From assembly GCF_003073375.1 (NCBI RefSeq), contig NZ_CP029002.1, positions 1,536,001 through 1,600,000 of the forward strand: 64,000 nucleotides of DNA, in the 5' to 3' direction. Below are positions 1 to 7,752 of this stretch, one piece after another (the stretch's first letter is position 1; every line of letters begins with the position of its first letter). The notes beneath the pieces were generated by a model. The model was not told the DNA's origin, did not search any database, and saw only the letters and a list, made by a program, of their open reading frames with translations. The position numbers and the translations under genes were made by a program. The DNA is from Lysinibacillus sp. 2017 (lineage in GTDB: Bacteria; Bacillota; Bacilli; Bacillales_A; Planococcaceae).

Positions 1-586
1 CATAAATACTGATCCATTCATTTTTATATAAAGTTTTAGGCTTCTCAAAAGATAGCCAGTTGATCATTTCGTCTGACCAAAAGGGTGCTTTTTCGATTGT
101 ATAAGGTACAGAAGGTGAACAAAAAAATCTTTCGAAATAGTGATACGTATCGGAAACGAGTGGCTCAAATTCACCGAAAGATGGAATCAGAGCTGGCCCA
201 TAAAAAGTTGGAATATTTGTTTTGGCATATAAAGCCAATAAAATAGCTGTTGCATCAGAGTAGCCTACGATAATTTTTGGATTCTTTGCAAAAGCTTCGT
301 AATCAAGGTATGGAAGCATACTATTCGAATTAGTACCACCGATTGATGACATAATCATTTTGACATTTGGATTACGAAGATGTGCATTTAATTCTTCTGC
401 CCGTTCTTTGGGTGTACCGGACCGATACCCATCTTGTTTTCCAGTCAATGAACCTTCTACTAGATGAAACCCTTTATTTTCTAAATATTGCTTTCCACGT
501 ATGTATCGTTCTTTTTCCGTTGTTGTATCTGGAGAAGAAGGAGAAAAAATTCCAATGCAATCTCCAGGGTTTAAAGTTTGAAACAT
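1..586 (-). CDS. S66 family peptidase (LD-carboxypeptidase/MccF-like), C-terminus cut off by window edge
   Basis: An open frame on the minus strand starts at ATG 586 behind a purine-rich RBS and runs off the left edge without a stop, so about 195 N-terminal residues are visible. The segment contains IGGTNSNSMLPYLD followed by GYSDATAI; the serine of GYSD is the expected nucleophile in S66 serine peptidases. The family comprises cytoplasmic LD-carboxypeptidases that recycle murein tetrapeptides and MccF-type enzymes that cleave microcin C-like peptide nucleotides. The visible part cannot decide between these roles. The catalytic Glu/His of the C-terminal domain lie outside the window. Confidence 0.85.
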   Translation of the reverse strand, partial: MFQTLNPGDCIGIFSPSSPDTTTEKERYIRGKQYLENKGFHLVEGSLTGKQDGYRSGTPKERAEELNAHLRNPNVKMIMSSIGGTNSNSMLPYLDYEAFAKNPKIIVGYSDATAILLALYAKTNIPTFYGPALIPSFGEFEPLVSDTYHYFERFFCSPSVPYTIEKAPFWSDEMINWLSFEKPKTLYKNEWISIY

Positions 587-784
587 ATATAATCACATCC
601 TTTTAATGTTTATCAAATATTTTTGTTTATTTTAACGTTTAATGGTATTTTATGGGGATCGATTTACCTACGATCCCTGGCTTTAGCTCAAGATTCGAAA
701 AATATCGTTTAAAAATAGTTCACTCTCCATGCTCTACCTCCGTAAACAACAAGTTTATTTATTATAGAAAGACTGTTTAATAAA

Positions 785-935
785 ATGGCAAAAACCATTT
801 ATTATGTGCACGATGATCGTGGATGTGATGTATTAGCGAGTAATAAAGGGACAATTATGCCACTTTATAATGACTACCGCGTGGGTTTTAGATTATGACC
901 GAGAAACAATAGAGCGTGTTTTTGAATTAAAATAA
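785..935 (+). pseudogene. DUF3885-like C-terminal remnant, frameshifted
   Basis: From ATG 785 the frame reads KTIYYVHDDRGCDVLASNK, then stops soon after a shift. The neighbouring frame continues as WVLDYDRETIERVF to a stop at 935. Together the two frames rebuild the C-terminal half of a DUF3885-type protein (YDDRG followed by LDYDRE). The N-terminal half is absent and the frames are broken, so this is read as a gene remnant. The family assignment is from memory of the motif pattern. Confidence 0.5.
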
Positions 936-995
936 ATTGACTCCATGAATTGTGAAAGAGTGTGGAAATCTTTTGTGTCATATTAAAAATTAAAT

Positions 996-1166
996 TTACT
1001 TTTTTGTTTGATTTTTTTTATTGAAGAACAAAAGACCACCTTGAATAAATAAAAATATGCCAATAAATTTCACTAGGATTTGTACTAAAATAGGAAGGTC
1101 GAAAACATATATGGTAAGTATTTTGGCACCGATTAAAAATAATAGTATGCCTAATAATTTTTTCAA
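996..1166 (-). CDS. Small two-helix membrane protein, TTG start
   Basis: A 56-residue frame begins at TTG 1166 behind an AGGGGA RBS. It encodes two hydrophobic stretches (about residues 3-20 and 26-48) and ends in a charged NKKNQTKK tail, a common layout for small Bacillales membrane proteins. No family is recognised and no function can be assigned. It stands alone between a DUF3885 remnant and the cold-shock gene region. Support comes only from the RBS, the amphipathic layout and the lack of any competing frame. Confidence 0.45.
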   Translation of the reverse strand: MKKLLGILLFLIGAKILTIYVFDLPILVQILVKFIGIFLFIQGGLLFFNKKNQTKK

Positions 1167-1267
1167 GGTGATTCCCCTTTTTTGAAGCGACTTATTAATG
1201 TATTAATTCAACAAAAATCCTGATTTCCCTTCACAAATACTTTCATAGCAAGGTTTAGGAGCGTTAT

Positions 1268-1429
1268 ATGTATAAATCAACTAAGACATTAAAGACCCTT
1301 TTACTTATGATAAGGCTTTCCTCAACTTTTGTAATTACGCTTTTAAATAGGGAAATGCTTATTAAAAATCTTGGCAAAGTAAAAAAGTTTTCCGGCATAA
1401 TTGGAGGTGAATTATTTGAAGGAATTTGA
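1268..1429 (+). CDS. Possible small basic ORF (53 aa), unknown
   Basis: ATG 1268 follows a TAGGAGCG RBS at good spacing and opens 53 codons. The product is basic with one moderately hydrophobic stretch (TLLLMIRLSSTFVITLL). There are no homologues I recognise. It could be a small peptide gene or a chance frame; the RBS is the only positive evidence. Confidence 0.25.
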   Translation: MYKSTKTLKTLLLMIRLSSTFVITLLNREMLIKNLGKVKKFSGIIGGELFEGI

Positions 1430-1468
1430 ATAAGCATAGGTAAGGAACATGAATATTCGTTTAGGTAC

Positions 1469-1497
1469 TAGACAAATGTTTTTTTATATTGTATACT
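1469..1497 (+). promoter_or_regulatory. SigA-type promoter of the cold-shock gene
   Basis: TAGACA at 1469-1474 and TATACT at 1492-1497 are separated by exactly 17 bp. This predicts transcription from about 1504 and a leader of about 145 nt before the csp start codon, a length typical of cold-shock mRNAs. Confidence 0.7.
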
Positions 1498-1529
1498 AAG
1501 GTCAATGAGATAAGTTACAAAACAACAAT

Positions 1530-1600
1530 AAATTCATCTATTACAAAGCGTATTAGTGTTTTATTTGGTGCTTTTTGTAATGTATGAATTTTTTTCTTTT
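1530..1600 (+). promoter_or_regulatory. csp 5' leader hairpin followed by a T-tract
   Basis: The left arm AATTCATCTATTACAAAGC (1530-1548) pairs with the right arm GCTTTTTGTAATGTATGAATT (1570-1590), and a run of seven Ts follows directly. This is the form of an intrinsic terminator lying inside the leader, upstream of the RBS. It may act as a temperature-sensitive attenuator or simply as an mRNA structure. Confidence 0.55.
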
Positions 1601-1647
1601 TAGAAGAAATGTGATCTTATTAAATACGATCAATGGAGGTCATTTAA

Positions 1648-1848
1648 ATGACACAAGGTACAGTAAAATGGTTTAACGCAGAAAAAGGTTTTGGTTTTAT
1701 CGAAGTTGAAGGCGGAAACGACGTATTCGCTCACTTCTCAGCAATCCAAGGCGACGGTTTCAAATCTTTAGACGAAGGTCAAAAAGTTGAATTCGAAGTT
1801 GAAGACGGTCAACGTGGCCCACAAGCTACAAACATCGTAAAACTTTAA
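1648..1848 (+). CDS. csp: Cold-shock protein, CspA family
   Basis: The gene encodes a 66-residue single cold-shock domain protein. The RNP1-like KGFGFIEV and RNP2-like DVFAHFSAI motifs are both present, so it is a single-stranded nucleic-acid binder and RNA chaperone of the cytoplasm. The length is typical (65-67 aa). ATG 1648 follows a clear GGAGGT RBS. The gene is monocistronic, with its own promoter, a roughly 145-nt structured leader and a strong terminator. Codons are noticeably GC-richer in wobble positions than in the neighbours, as expected for a highly expressed gene. Confidence 0.97.
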   Translation: MTQGTVKWFNAEKGFGFIEVEGGNDVFAHFSAIQGDGFKSLDEGQKVEFEVEDGQRGPQATNIVKL

Positions 1849-1865
1849 TTTTAATGATGTAATCA

Positions 1866-1903
1866 TAAAAGAGGTATCCTTTCATTAGGATGCCTCTTTT
1901 TTT
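1866..1903 (+). terminator. Intrinsic terminator of csp
   Basis: AAAGAGGTATCC pairs with GGATGCCTCTTT (one G-T pair) around an 8-nt loop and is followed by a run of Ts. Confidence 0.9.
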
Positions 1904-1980
1904 ATTGGTGTTATTTATTTTGGAACTTTCTGAATTTCGAAACGTTTTATTGGTAAACAGTTAAAAAGAGGGGATTTAAT

Positions 1981-2439
1981 ATGCAAAAATTCAATGCCAT
2001 TATTTTAAGTTCAGTCATTGTTTTAACAGGTATTATCGTATTGTTATTATGTATATTTGTATTACCAAGTTTAGCGTTGGAAACTGCACGAATAAATCCG
2101 GAAGTTGCCTATCTACAATATCCGATTTTATTAGGAATGTATGCAACTGCGCTGCCATTTTTTTATGCGCTATACGAAACGATCATGATGATTCAAGTTA
2201 CTGAGCGGGAATCCATTTTTTCAAATCACATTGTTCAAGGATTAAATACAATTAAACATTGTGCCTTTGTGATTATGGGGTTGTATGTTGTAGGATTTTC
2301 AATACTTGATTATGAAAATGCATTACCTCCATTAATCGCGGTTATGGGAATTTGTATTATTGTTATTACCATTTTGGTGGCGACAGGAGCCGCTTTTTTA
2401 AAAAATGTACTGTTAAAAAATCAGATCGAGATTATTTAA
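1981..2439 (+). CDS. DUF2975-like four-helix membrane protein
   Basis: The 152-residue product has four predicted membrane helices (about residues 8-32, 47-68, 90-112 and 118-142). The arrangement, including the central ALPFFYALY segment, matches the DUF2975 family. Members are often encoded beside a small Cro/CI-type regulator (YozG-like), but no such partner follows here: a terminator comes 10 bp after the stop. ATG 1981 is preceded by AGAGGGGATTTA. Function is unknown. Confidence 0.65.
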   Translation: MQKFNAIILSSVIVLTGIIVLLLCIFVLPSLALETARINPEVAYLQYPILLGMYATALPFFYALYETIMMIQVTERESIFSNHIVQGLNTIKHCAFVIMGLYVVGFSILDYENALPPLIAVMGICIIVITILVATGAAFLKNVLLKNQIEII

Positions 2440-2447
2440 TGAATGCA

Positions 2448-2484
2448 AGACCATTCCGAAAACTAAATGGAGTGGTCTTTTGTT
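2448..2484 (+). terminator. Intrinsic terminator after DUF2975 gene
   Basis: AAGACCATTCC pairs with GGAGTGGTCTT and runs into TTTTGTTT. It lies between convergent genes and may serve both. Confidence 0.8.
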
Positions 2485-2518
2485 TGCACTTTAATCCGAC
2501 CTTATGTAAATCTTAGCT

Positions 2519-3100
2519 CTATTCACCAAACTCAAAAAACTTCTTCTTATAGCGATATAGCATATAGCTCGCATTTTTTACATAAAAGCCTTGTTGGATA
2601 CTCGGTGCATCTTCTAACTCAACGCCAAGGGAAAAATCAAATCCCGGTCCAATGCCTAATTGACCAGGTATTATTACTTCTCCATTAGCATTATTTAAAT
2701 TTAAGAGGCTTAAAAAGTTGCCTGATGAAACTTCACCATTTTTCTCTATTATTTGATTCGCAATGAGGATACCGCCGTTTCGCTGCATATTATTTTTCGT
2801 CGTAAAGCTAAAATAAATATCGTTTTCACGGTAAGCCACATTATCAAGTAAAATATCATTCCCTTCAATTGTAGCAACAACTTCCTGAATTATAATCTCC
2901 TCATCTTGCGCTTTTGGAATCCATTCTGGTTTCACAAAAATGTCTATCGGTACTTTCCGGTCTTGCAATATTAGATAATATTTTTGTTGTGAGAGTACTT
3001 GCTGTTCTAGTGCGTTATTTGAAAGCTGTGGGTTATACAAAAAAACACTAGCAAAAGCGACAACCAATAATATGAAACATATTGATATAACTTTTTTCAT
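2519..3100 (-). CDS. Exported/anchored protein of unknown function
   Basis: The 193-residue product starts MKKVISICFILLVVAFASVFLY, a signal anchor or uncleaved signal sequence with no lipobox Cys. The rest is soluble with mixed beta character. ATG 3100 follows an AAGGAGG RBS. No domain is recognised. The gene is alone, facing the DUF2975 gene across a shared terminator. A surface role is inferred only from the N-terminus. Confidence 0.75.
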   Translation of the reverse strand: MKKVISICFILLVVAFASVFLYNPQLSNNALEQQVLSQQKYYLILQDRKVPIDIFVKPEWIPKAQDEEIIIQEVVATIEGNDILLDNVAYRENDIYFSFTTKNNMQRNGGILIANQIIEKNGEVSSGNFLSLLNLNNANGEVIIPGQLGIGPGFDFSLGVELEDAPSIQQGFYVKNASYMLYRYKKKFFEFGE

Positions 3101-3464
3101 AAAAGCCTCCTTGTTGTCTCCAAAAATAAATATTTATCCTGAACAAACACCTCTGTTAAATTGTTTATTATATGCACCAATTTAAAATTTTAATAGGTTT
3201 ATTTTAATTCTCAGCATGACTTAGCAAAGCGTTTTTTAACAAACAATTTTGGATAATTTTATGTCAAAATTTACTTTAAAAGAGGATAAGTTCAGGTTAT
3301 GATTAACTTAATATTTCATCTTCCTACCAAAAATGCATAAGTAAGTAATTGTTGCTGTCGTTAGTGTTGAAAGTTAGTAAATGAGGACCGCATTGAAAAT
3401 GGAGGAGATACGAGTGTAATTAAAACTACCTTTTGAATGAGTAATACAAGAAAGGGTAGTGAAG
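3101..3464. other. Intergenic region, divergent promoters expected
   Basis: About 360 bp separate two divergent genes. It is very AT-rich and I see no coding remnant, strong palindrome or recognisable riboswitch in it. Promoters for both flanking genes are expected here but none stands out. Confidence 0.4.
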
Positions 3465-4646
3465 ATGAAAAAATCATTTCATTTTTTATGGATTAGTCAA
3501 TTATTTGCAAATTTAGGTGATGTATTTTATATTGTTGGATTAATTTCGATTTTATATCATGCAAGTGAGTCGGCGTTTATTATGGTGCTCTTACCATTTT
3601 TTAATATGGCCGGTCGCATGATGAGTAGTAGTATTGCGCCACTTCTGTTTAATCGTTACCGTTTAAAACAAGTACTTGTTATTTCCCAAGCATTAAAAAC
3701 GGTTTTATTGTTGATTTTAGCAGTAGGTTCGCTTCAAACGTTATCATTTATATTCATGTTCATCATTGTGTTTGCTGTGGCATTGTTAGATGGGGTTGCA
3801 CAACCAGCTAGTACTTCGCTAATTCCTCGTATCGTAGAAAAGTCGAGGTTATTGCGTGCTAATGGTATTTTATCGATGATTAATGAATCAACACAGCTCG
3901 GTGGATGGGCACTCGGTGGATTACTAGTTGCAGCTACAAATGGTAACATCATTATTTGGATTACATTGTTACTTTATATGATTTCTACTCTGTGTATAGT
4001 TTTCATTGTAGATCGAACACCATTTGAAAGAAAAATAACAGTTTCTAAAAAACATGAATTAAGTGAAGGCTTTAAAATTATTTGGAAAGATCATTCATTC
4101 CGAGCGATTCACGTCATGCTACTTCTTGAATCGATTGCCAATGTCGTTTGGGTCGCAGCTATAATGTATATTTTTGTAGCGAATGTTCTGCATGTATCTG
4201 AGGCATGGTGGGGATATTTGAATACCACTTTCTTCATTGGATTGGTTCTGGGTGGTTTTATTTGTACCAAATTCGAACAAGCTTTTATGAAAAAATTAAA
4301 GGGTATCGTGCTATTCTCTTCATTTGCAATGGCAATCGTGATGTTATCATTTGGATTAAATCAAGTTGCCATAGTTGCGCTTTTATTAAGTCTATTATTC
4401 GGTGTTTTTGATCAGTTCAAAGGTATTCTACTGGGCACGTGGCTGCAATTAAAAGCATCCGACGAACAGCTTGTAATAGTTTATAGTGCACAAGGTGTAT
4501 TAACTTCTCTGTTATTCGCACTCGCTACATTACTAGCAGGAGCGTTAGCAAGTATTTTCCCTGTCCAGTGGCTTTTTATAGGAGCAGGGCTACTACTACT
4601 TGTGTCTGCAATTTATTTTAGTTATGTACAAAAGAGATTTAAATAA
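3465..4646 (+). CDS. MFS transporter (drug-efflux type)
   Basis: The 393-residue integral membrane protein has about 11-12 hydrophobic helices and the asymmetric N- and C-halves of MFS exporters resembling macrolide-efflux-type permeases (N-terminal FLWISQLFANLGDVFYIVGL). It would export small molecules by proton antiport; the substrate is unknown. ATG 3465 is chosen over the upstream GTG 3459 because the AAAGGGTAG RBS lies at proper distance. The gene is monocistronic with its own terminator. Confidence 0.85.
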   Translation: MKKSFHFLWISQLFANLGDVFYIVGLISILYHASESAFIMVLLPFFNMAGRMMSSSIAPLLFNRYRLKQVLVISQALKTVLLLILAVGSLQTLSFIFMFIIVFAVALLDGVAQPASTSLIPRIVEKSRLLRANGILSMINESTQLGGWALGGLLVAATNGNIIIWITLLLYMISTLCIVFIVDRTPFERKITVSKKHELSEGFKIIWKDHSFRAIHVMLLLESIANVVWVAAIMYIFVANVLHVSEAWWGYLNTTFFIGLVLGGFICTKFEQAFMKKLKGIVLFSSFAMAIVMLSFGLNQVAIVALLLSLLFGVFDQFKGILLGTWLQLKASDEQLVIVYSAQGVLTSLLFALATLLAGALASIFPVQWLFIGAGLLLLVSAIYFSYVQKRFK

Positions 4647-4656
4647 TTGAACCAGT

Positions 4657-4691
4657 AAAAGACCTCATAATTTTGAAATGAGGTCTTTTAT
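4657..4691 (+). terminator. Intrinsic terminator after MFS gene
   Basis: AAAAGACCTCAT pairs perfectly with ATGAGGTCTTTT around a 9-nt loop. Confidence 0.9.
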
Positions 4692-4794
4692 TCATTAATA
4701 AAGAATCTACTATTCATAGAAGAGATGAAGGAGAAATATTATCAATTGTCGAACTATGTTTGTGGAAGAAATATTATATTTTTAGGAGGATACT

Positions 4795-5244
4795 ATGGGG
4801 TATATTGAAGATTTACGTAAAGTCGTTGGCAATCAACCGCTTATACTAGTTGGAGTTGCGGTTGCTGTAGTAAATGAAATAGGCGAATTATTATTACAAA
4901 AACGAATTGATGGACAATGGGGCGTTCCAGGTGGATTTATTGAATTAGGCGAATCTACTGAAGAAGCAGGGAGAAGAGAAGTTTTAGAAGAAACAGGAAT
5001 TGAACTTGGTAAACTTGATTTAATCGGTGTATTTTCAGGTAAGCAGCATTTTGTTAAGTTACCAAATGGTGATGAATTCTATCCTGTTACTATTGCATAT
5101 ATCTCAAAAGAAATTAAAGGCGGAGTTCTTAAAGCAGATGGTCAAGAAACGACTGAAGCAAAGTTCTTTAAAGTAAATGAATTACCAGAAGGACTTAATC
5201 CAATGATAAAAAACCTTATTAAACAATTTTTCGTCTCCGTTTAA
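4795..5244 (+). CDS. NUDIX hydrolase
   Basis: The 149-residue cytoplasmic protein contains a complete NUDIX box: GGFIELGESTEEAGR followed by REVLEETGI, with the G-x5-E-x7-REUxEExGU pattern intact. Family members hydrolyse nucleoside diphosphate derivatives (ADP-ribose, dNTPs and others) using Mg2+ held by the REVLEE glutamates. The substrate cannot be deduced. ATG 4795 has a TAGGAGGATACT RBS. It is apparently monocistronic. Confidence 0.93.
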   Translation: MGYIEDLRKVVGNQPLILVGVAVAVVNEIGELLLQKRIDGQWGVPGGFIELGESTEEAGRREVLEETGIELGKLDLIGVFSGKQHFVKLPNGDEFYPVTIAYISKEIKGGVLKADGQETTEAKFFKVNELPEGLNPMIKNLIKQFFVSV

Positions 5245-5344
5245 TGGTTAATTTGGCTCGGTCATTTGTTTCTTCTTCAACTAAAGGAAGGACAGTACTA
5301 TAAGGTAATGAATTTTTTAGGTAAAGTATAGAGGGGGATTTTGA

Positions 5345-5482
5345 ATGGATTGGTTATGGGCTTGGTTTGCGTTTTCCCTTGCTGCTGGAGCATTTTATAA
5401 CTCCGATCAAGTAAAAAAAGAGAATCGAAAGTTGAGAGAAAGAATTGAAAAATTAGAAGAAGAAGTAAATAAATTCAGCTAA
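5345..5482 (+). CDS. Small membrane-anchored coiled-coil protein (45 aa)
   Basis: ATG 5345 follows an AGAGGGGGATTTTGA RBS and opens 45 codons. Residues 1-18 (MDWLWAWFAFSLAAGAFY) form a hydrophobic helix. Residues 24-43 (KKENRKLRERIEKLEEEVN) show a clear heptad pattern. One membrane segment plus a short leucine-zipper-like tail suggests a small membrane oligomer or partner of another protein. No family is recognised. Confidence 0.6.
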   Translation: MDWLWAWFAFSLAAGAFYNSDQVKKENRKLRERIEKLEEEVNKFS

Positions 5483-5630
5483 CGGGTGCTTATGTAATTG
5501 GATTCATGAAAGAAGCATTTTTTAACCATAGTATAAGCTATTCATTCAAAATAACCTCGATACTAACAAAAAGCTTGAAATATACGCTAAGGAAATGTAT
5601 TTTACATATATCAAGGAAGGAGCGAAAAAT

Positions 5631-5822
5631 ATGAAGTATATAATGGGTTTGTATCTAGTTATGATAATAATGGTAGCTGTTAATTTGACAAGCGAATTTA
5701 TTTTTAAAGGTGATTATTCAGCAATTGCAAGTTGGGGTACCGTTATACTGTTTCTATTAGGGACTATATTTTTTGCAAATGCAAGATATTTTCTATCTAA
5801 AAAGGCTGACATTCCTAAATAA
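5631..5822 (+). CDS. Small two-helix membrane protein (63 aa)
   Basis: ATG 5631 is preceded by AAGGAAGGAGCGAAAAAT, so this start is preferred to the upstream ATG 5595. The product has two membrane segments (about residues 3-20 and 33-52) and a short basic tail. No recognised domain; function unknown. Confidence 0.6.
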   Translation: MKYIMGLYLVMIIMVAVNLTSEFIFKGDYSAIASWGTVILFLLGTIFFANARYFLSKKADIPK

Positions 5823-5914
5823 TATTTAAATGCATACTAAGGTATAAAAATTGCTTTAAAGCTAGTGGGTAAATAGCCCAAAAAGTGCCGATATAAGCTA
5901 AAAGGAGTGTTTAA

Positions 5915-6490
5915 ATGGAGTTAGTGTTTATTCGCCACGGTGAAGGAGAACATACATTAGATATACCTAGCAGCCTATATATAGAAGATCCGTCATTAAC
6001 TGCTAAAGGGATTGAACAAGCAAAACTTTTAAGAAATCAAATTCCTTTAAACAATAAAGATATTATTTTTATAAGCCCTATTAGAAGAGCGTTAGAAACA
6101 GCATTCATTTGGAGTAAAAATATAGACTGTCGTAAGATTGTAAGCCCATTAGTGTCTCCTAAAATATTTCCCATTCGTCCAAGTTGTAGCACATTACCTT
6201 GTGATAAAATAATTGATTTAGAAGTAATTTTATATTTTTATCCAACATTTGAAATTGATAAAAAAGCCTCTGGAAATATATGGACTGAGGGCATAAATAC
6301 TTTACCTGAAGAACAATTTACAAAACTTGCTGAAGAATTCATAGTAAATTGTAAGCGACTACAAAAGGAAAAGATATATATCGTGTCACATGATGGTACG
6401 ATTACTTCCTATCGCCAAATGATTTCTGGTCAAAGACTCACAAGAAAAGATTTCCTACAAGAAACAGATTGGTTTCAAATTACTTGTTGA
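5915..6490 (+). CDS. Histidine phosphatase superfamily protein
   Basis: The 191-residue protein starts MELVFIRHGEGEHT, with the RHG catalytic motif (phospho-accepting His8). It continues with SPIRRALETA (second arginine region) and IVSHDGTI near the C-terminus (catalytic His). This is the phosphoglycerate-mutase-like fold; members dephosphorylate sugars, nucleotides or cofactors. The substrate is unknown. The start has an AAAAGGAGTG RBS. It stands alone among small ORFs. Confidence 0.85.
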   Translation: MELVFIRHGEGEHTLDIPSSLYIEDPSLTAKGIEQAKLLRNQIPLNNKDIIFISPIRRALETAFIWSKNIDCRKIVSPLVSPKIFPIRPSCSTLPCDKIIDLEVILYFYPTFEIDKKASGNIWTEGINTLPEEQFTKLAEEFIVNCKRLQKEKIYIVSHDGTITSYRQMISGQRLTRKDFLQETDWFQITC

Positions 6491-6574
6491 ACCAATGAGT
6501 GATTTAGTTCAACAAATAACTCCTTCGCACCAAATTATAAACGGTATAGTAATTCCAAATAATGGAGGTTGGGG

Positions 6575-6868
6575 ATGAAGAAAATTATTGGATTTAATTT
6601 ACTATTTTGTTTATTAGTTATTGTTGTTTGTAATTACTATTATGATTCTAAATCAAAACAAACGATTGCTTATTTTCATGCGGAAAACTATATTGAAACA
6701 AATTATAATATTGATAAGGAAAACTTAAAGCCTGGAAAAATTGATTATTACAGAGGGCTAGGTTTATTCGGAGTTGAAGTAGTAAACACCACAACAAAAA
6801 CAAACTACTTTTTTGAAGTAGATATCAGTGATGACTATTCATTACTTTATATCCATACAGAATCTTAA
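6575..6868 (+). CDS. Small exported protein of unknown function
   Basis: ATG 6575 sits at good distance from GGAGGTTGGGG and is preferred to TTG 6569. The 97-residue product begins with a signal-anchor (IIGFNLLFCLLVIVVCNYYY). It continues as a small soluble domain (IETNYNIDKENLKP, FGVEVVNTTTKTNYFFEVDI) reminiscent of short PepSY-like or YxeA-like exported folds, but no family is certain. Confidence 0.55.
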   Translation: MKKIIGFNLLFCLLVIVVCNYYYDSKSKQTIAYFHAENYIETNYNIDKENLKPGKIDYYRGLGLFGVEVVNTTTKTNYFFEVDISDDYSLLYIHTES

Positions 6869-7059
6869 GTACATCCGAAAATCAGATAACCCTTCCATTT
6901 GTCCAAACACCGATTTGTGCCCATAAAAATATTATGGGGGGCTTATATTAGTTCCAATGAGACGGTATTTGGATATGTAGAGGCAATAGAGTGTTCGCAT
7001 TTCCTTTTGCCGAATTGATATGCATTTGAGTTAAAAACATACTTGTAGAAAGATTTGCA

Positions 7060-7168
7060 TTACTTAATCGTGTATTTCATATCAGCAGCAATCAAATATG
7101 CACATTTAAAGTTTACACCTCTTAAATCTTTGCTTAAGTTTTTACCTATCCAAAGGATTAAAAGTTAT
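7060..7168 (-). pseudogene. Pentapeptide-repeat protein remnant
   Basis: On the minus strand an open stretch of about 35 codons reads GKNLSKDLRGVNFKCAYLIA, then ADMKYT, and ends at a stop at 7060. The DLRGV-NFKCA-YLIAA-DMKYT spacing fits pentapeptide-repeat consensus A(D/N)LXX. There is no start codon and a stop lies just upstream, so this is a fragment of a decayed gene. The rest of the 6869-7218 gap shows nothing recognisable. Confidence 0.4.
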
Positions 7169-7218
7169 TTTCATCAGTAATGAACTAATTTCCCATTATT
7201 TCAAAAAACCTCTGATTG

Positions 7219-7548
7219 TTAACTAAATTGACCAATTATATCTATGAACTTTCCAGTGTGTTCATCCATTACAATACTTGATTCACCATCAGCATATTTA
7301 ATTGTAACTGCCCACTGCATTCGATTTGTTAATTCATTCCAAAACCCGCGTTTTTGTTGAAGTTCTACACGAATATTCTCCTCTGGAAGATCGTCTAATC
7401 CATCAAATGAAATTGAATTTCCCCATTCCTCTGGAGGATTTAATAAATAGTTTTCTGCATTAATTATCGCTTCGTGTCTACTAATAAGGGGCGTTTTATA
7501 AAAGTACATAAAACAGATTACTAGGATAGCGACAAAAACGAGGCCCAT
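7219..7548 (-). CDS. Small membrane-anchored protein of unknown function; start interrupted by an A8 tract
   Basis: The 109-residue frame begins MGLVFVAILVICFMYFY (signal anchor) followed by a soluble domain with HEAIINAENYLL and VTIKYADGESSIVMDEHTGK, which resembles a small PepSY-like fold. The best RBS (GGGGG) is spaced for an ATG at 7557 that is out of frame by one base across eight As; with nine As it would read MKKKMGLVF. This may be a start-site error, a natural frameshift or a slippage switch. Confidence 0.55.
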   Translation of the reverse strand: MGLVFVAILVICFMYFYKTPLISRHEAIINAENYLLNPPEEWGNSISFDGLDDLPEENIRVELQQKRGFWNELTNRMQWAVTIKYADGESSIVMDEHTGKFIDIIGQFS

Positions 7549-7752
7549 TTTTTTTCATAAAGTACCCCCTAAAATAAATGATTGTTTAAATAATTCTATA
7601 ATGAATGATTACGTAAATCGATTATAATTCAAATTTCTATGTATTCACAAACTTTACAATTTTGAATGTTTTTTTAGAATTTTCATATATACCGGTGCTA
7701 ACATAACCTGTAAACTTTACAGTGTAGTAATAAAAGAAGGGGTGGTTACGTT

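Noticed and set aside
367-606. Plus-strand 79-codon frame
   Set aside because: It lies antisense to the S66 peptidase frame, which has family motifs; the plus-strand product has none.
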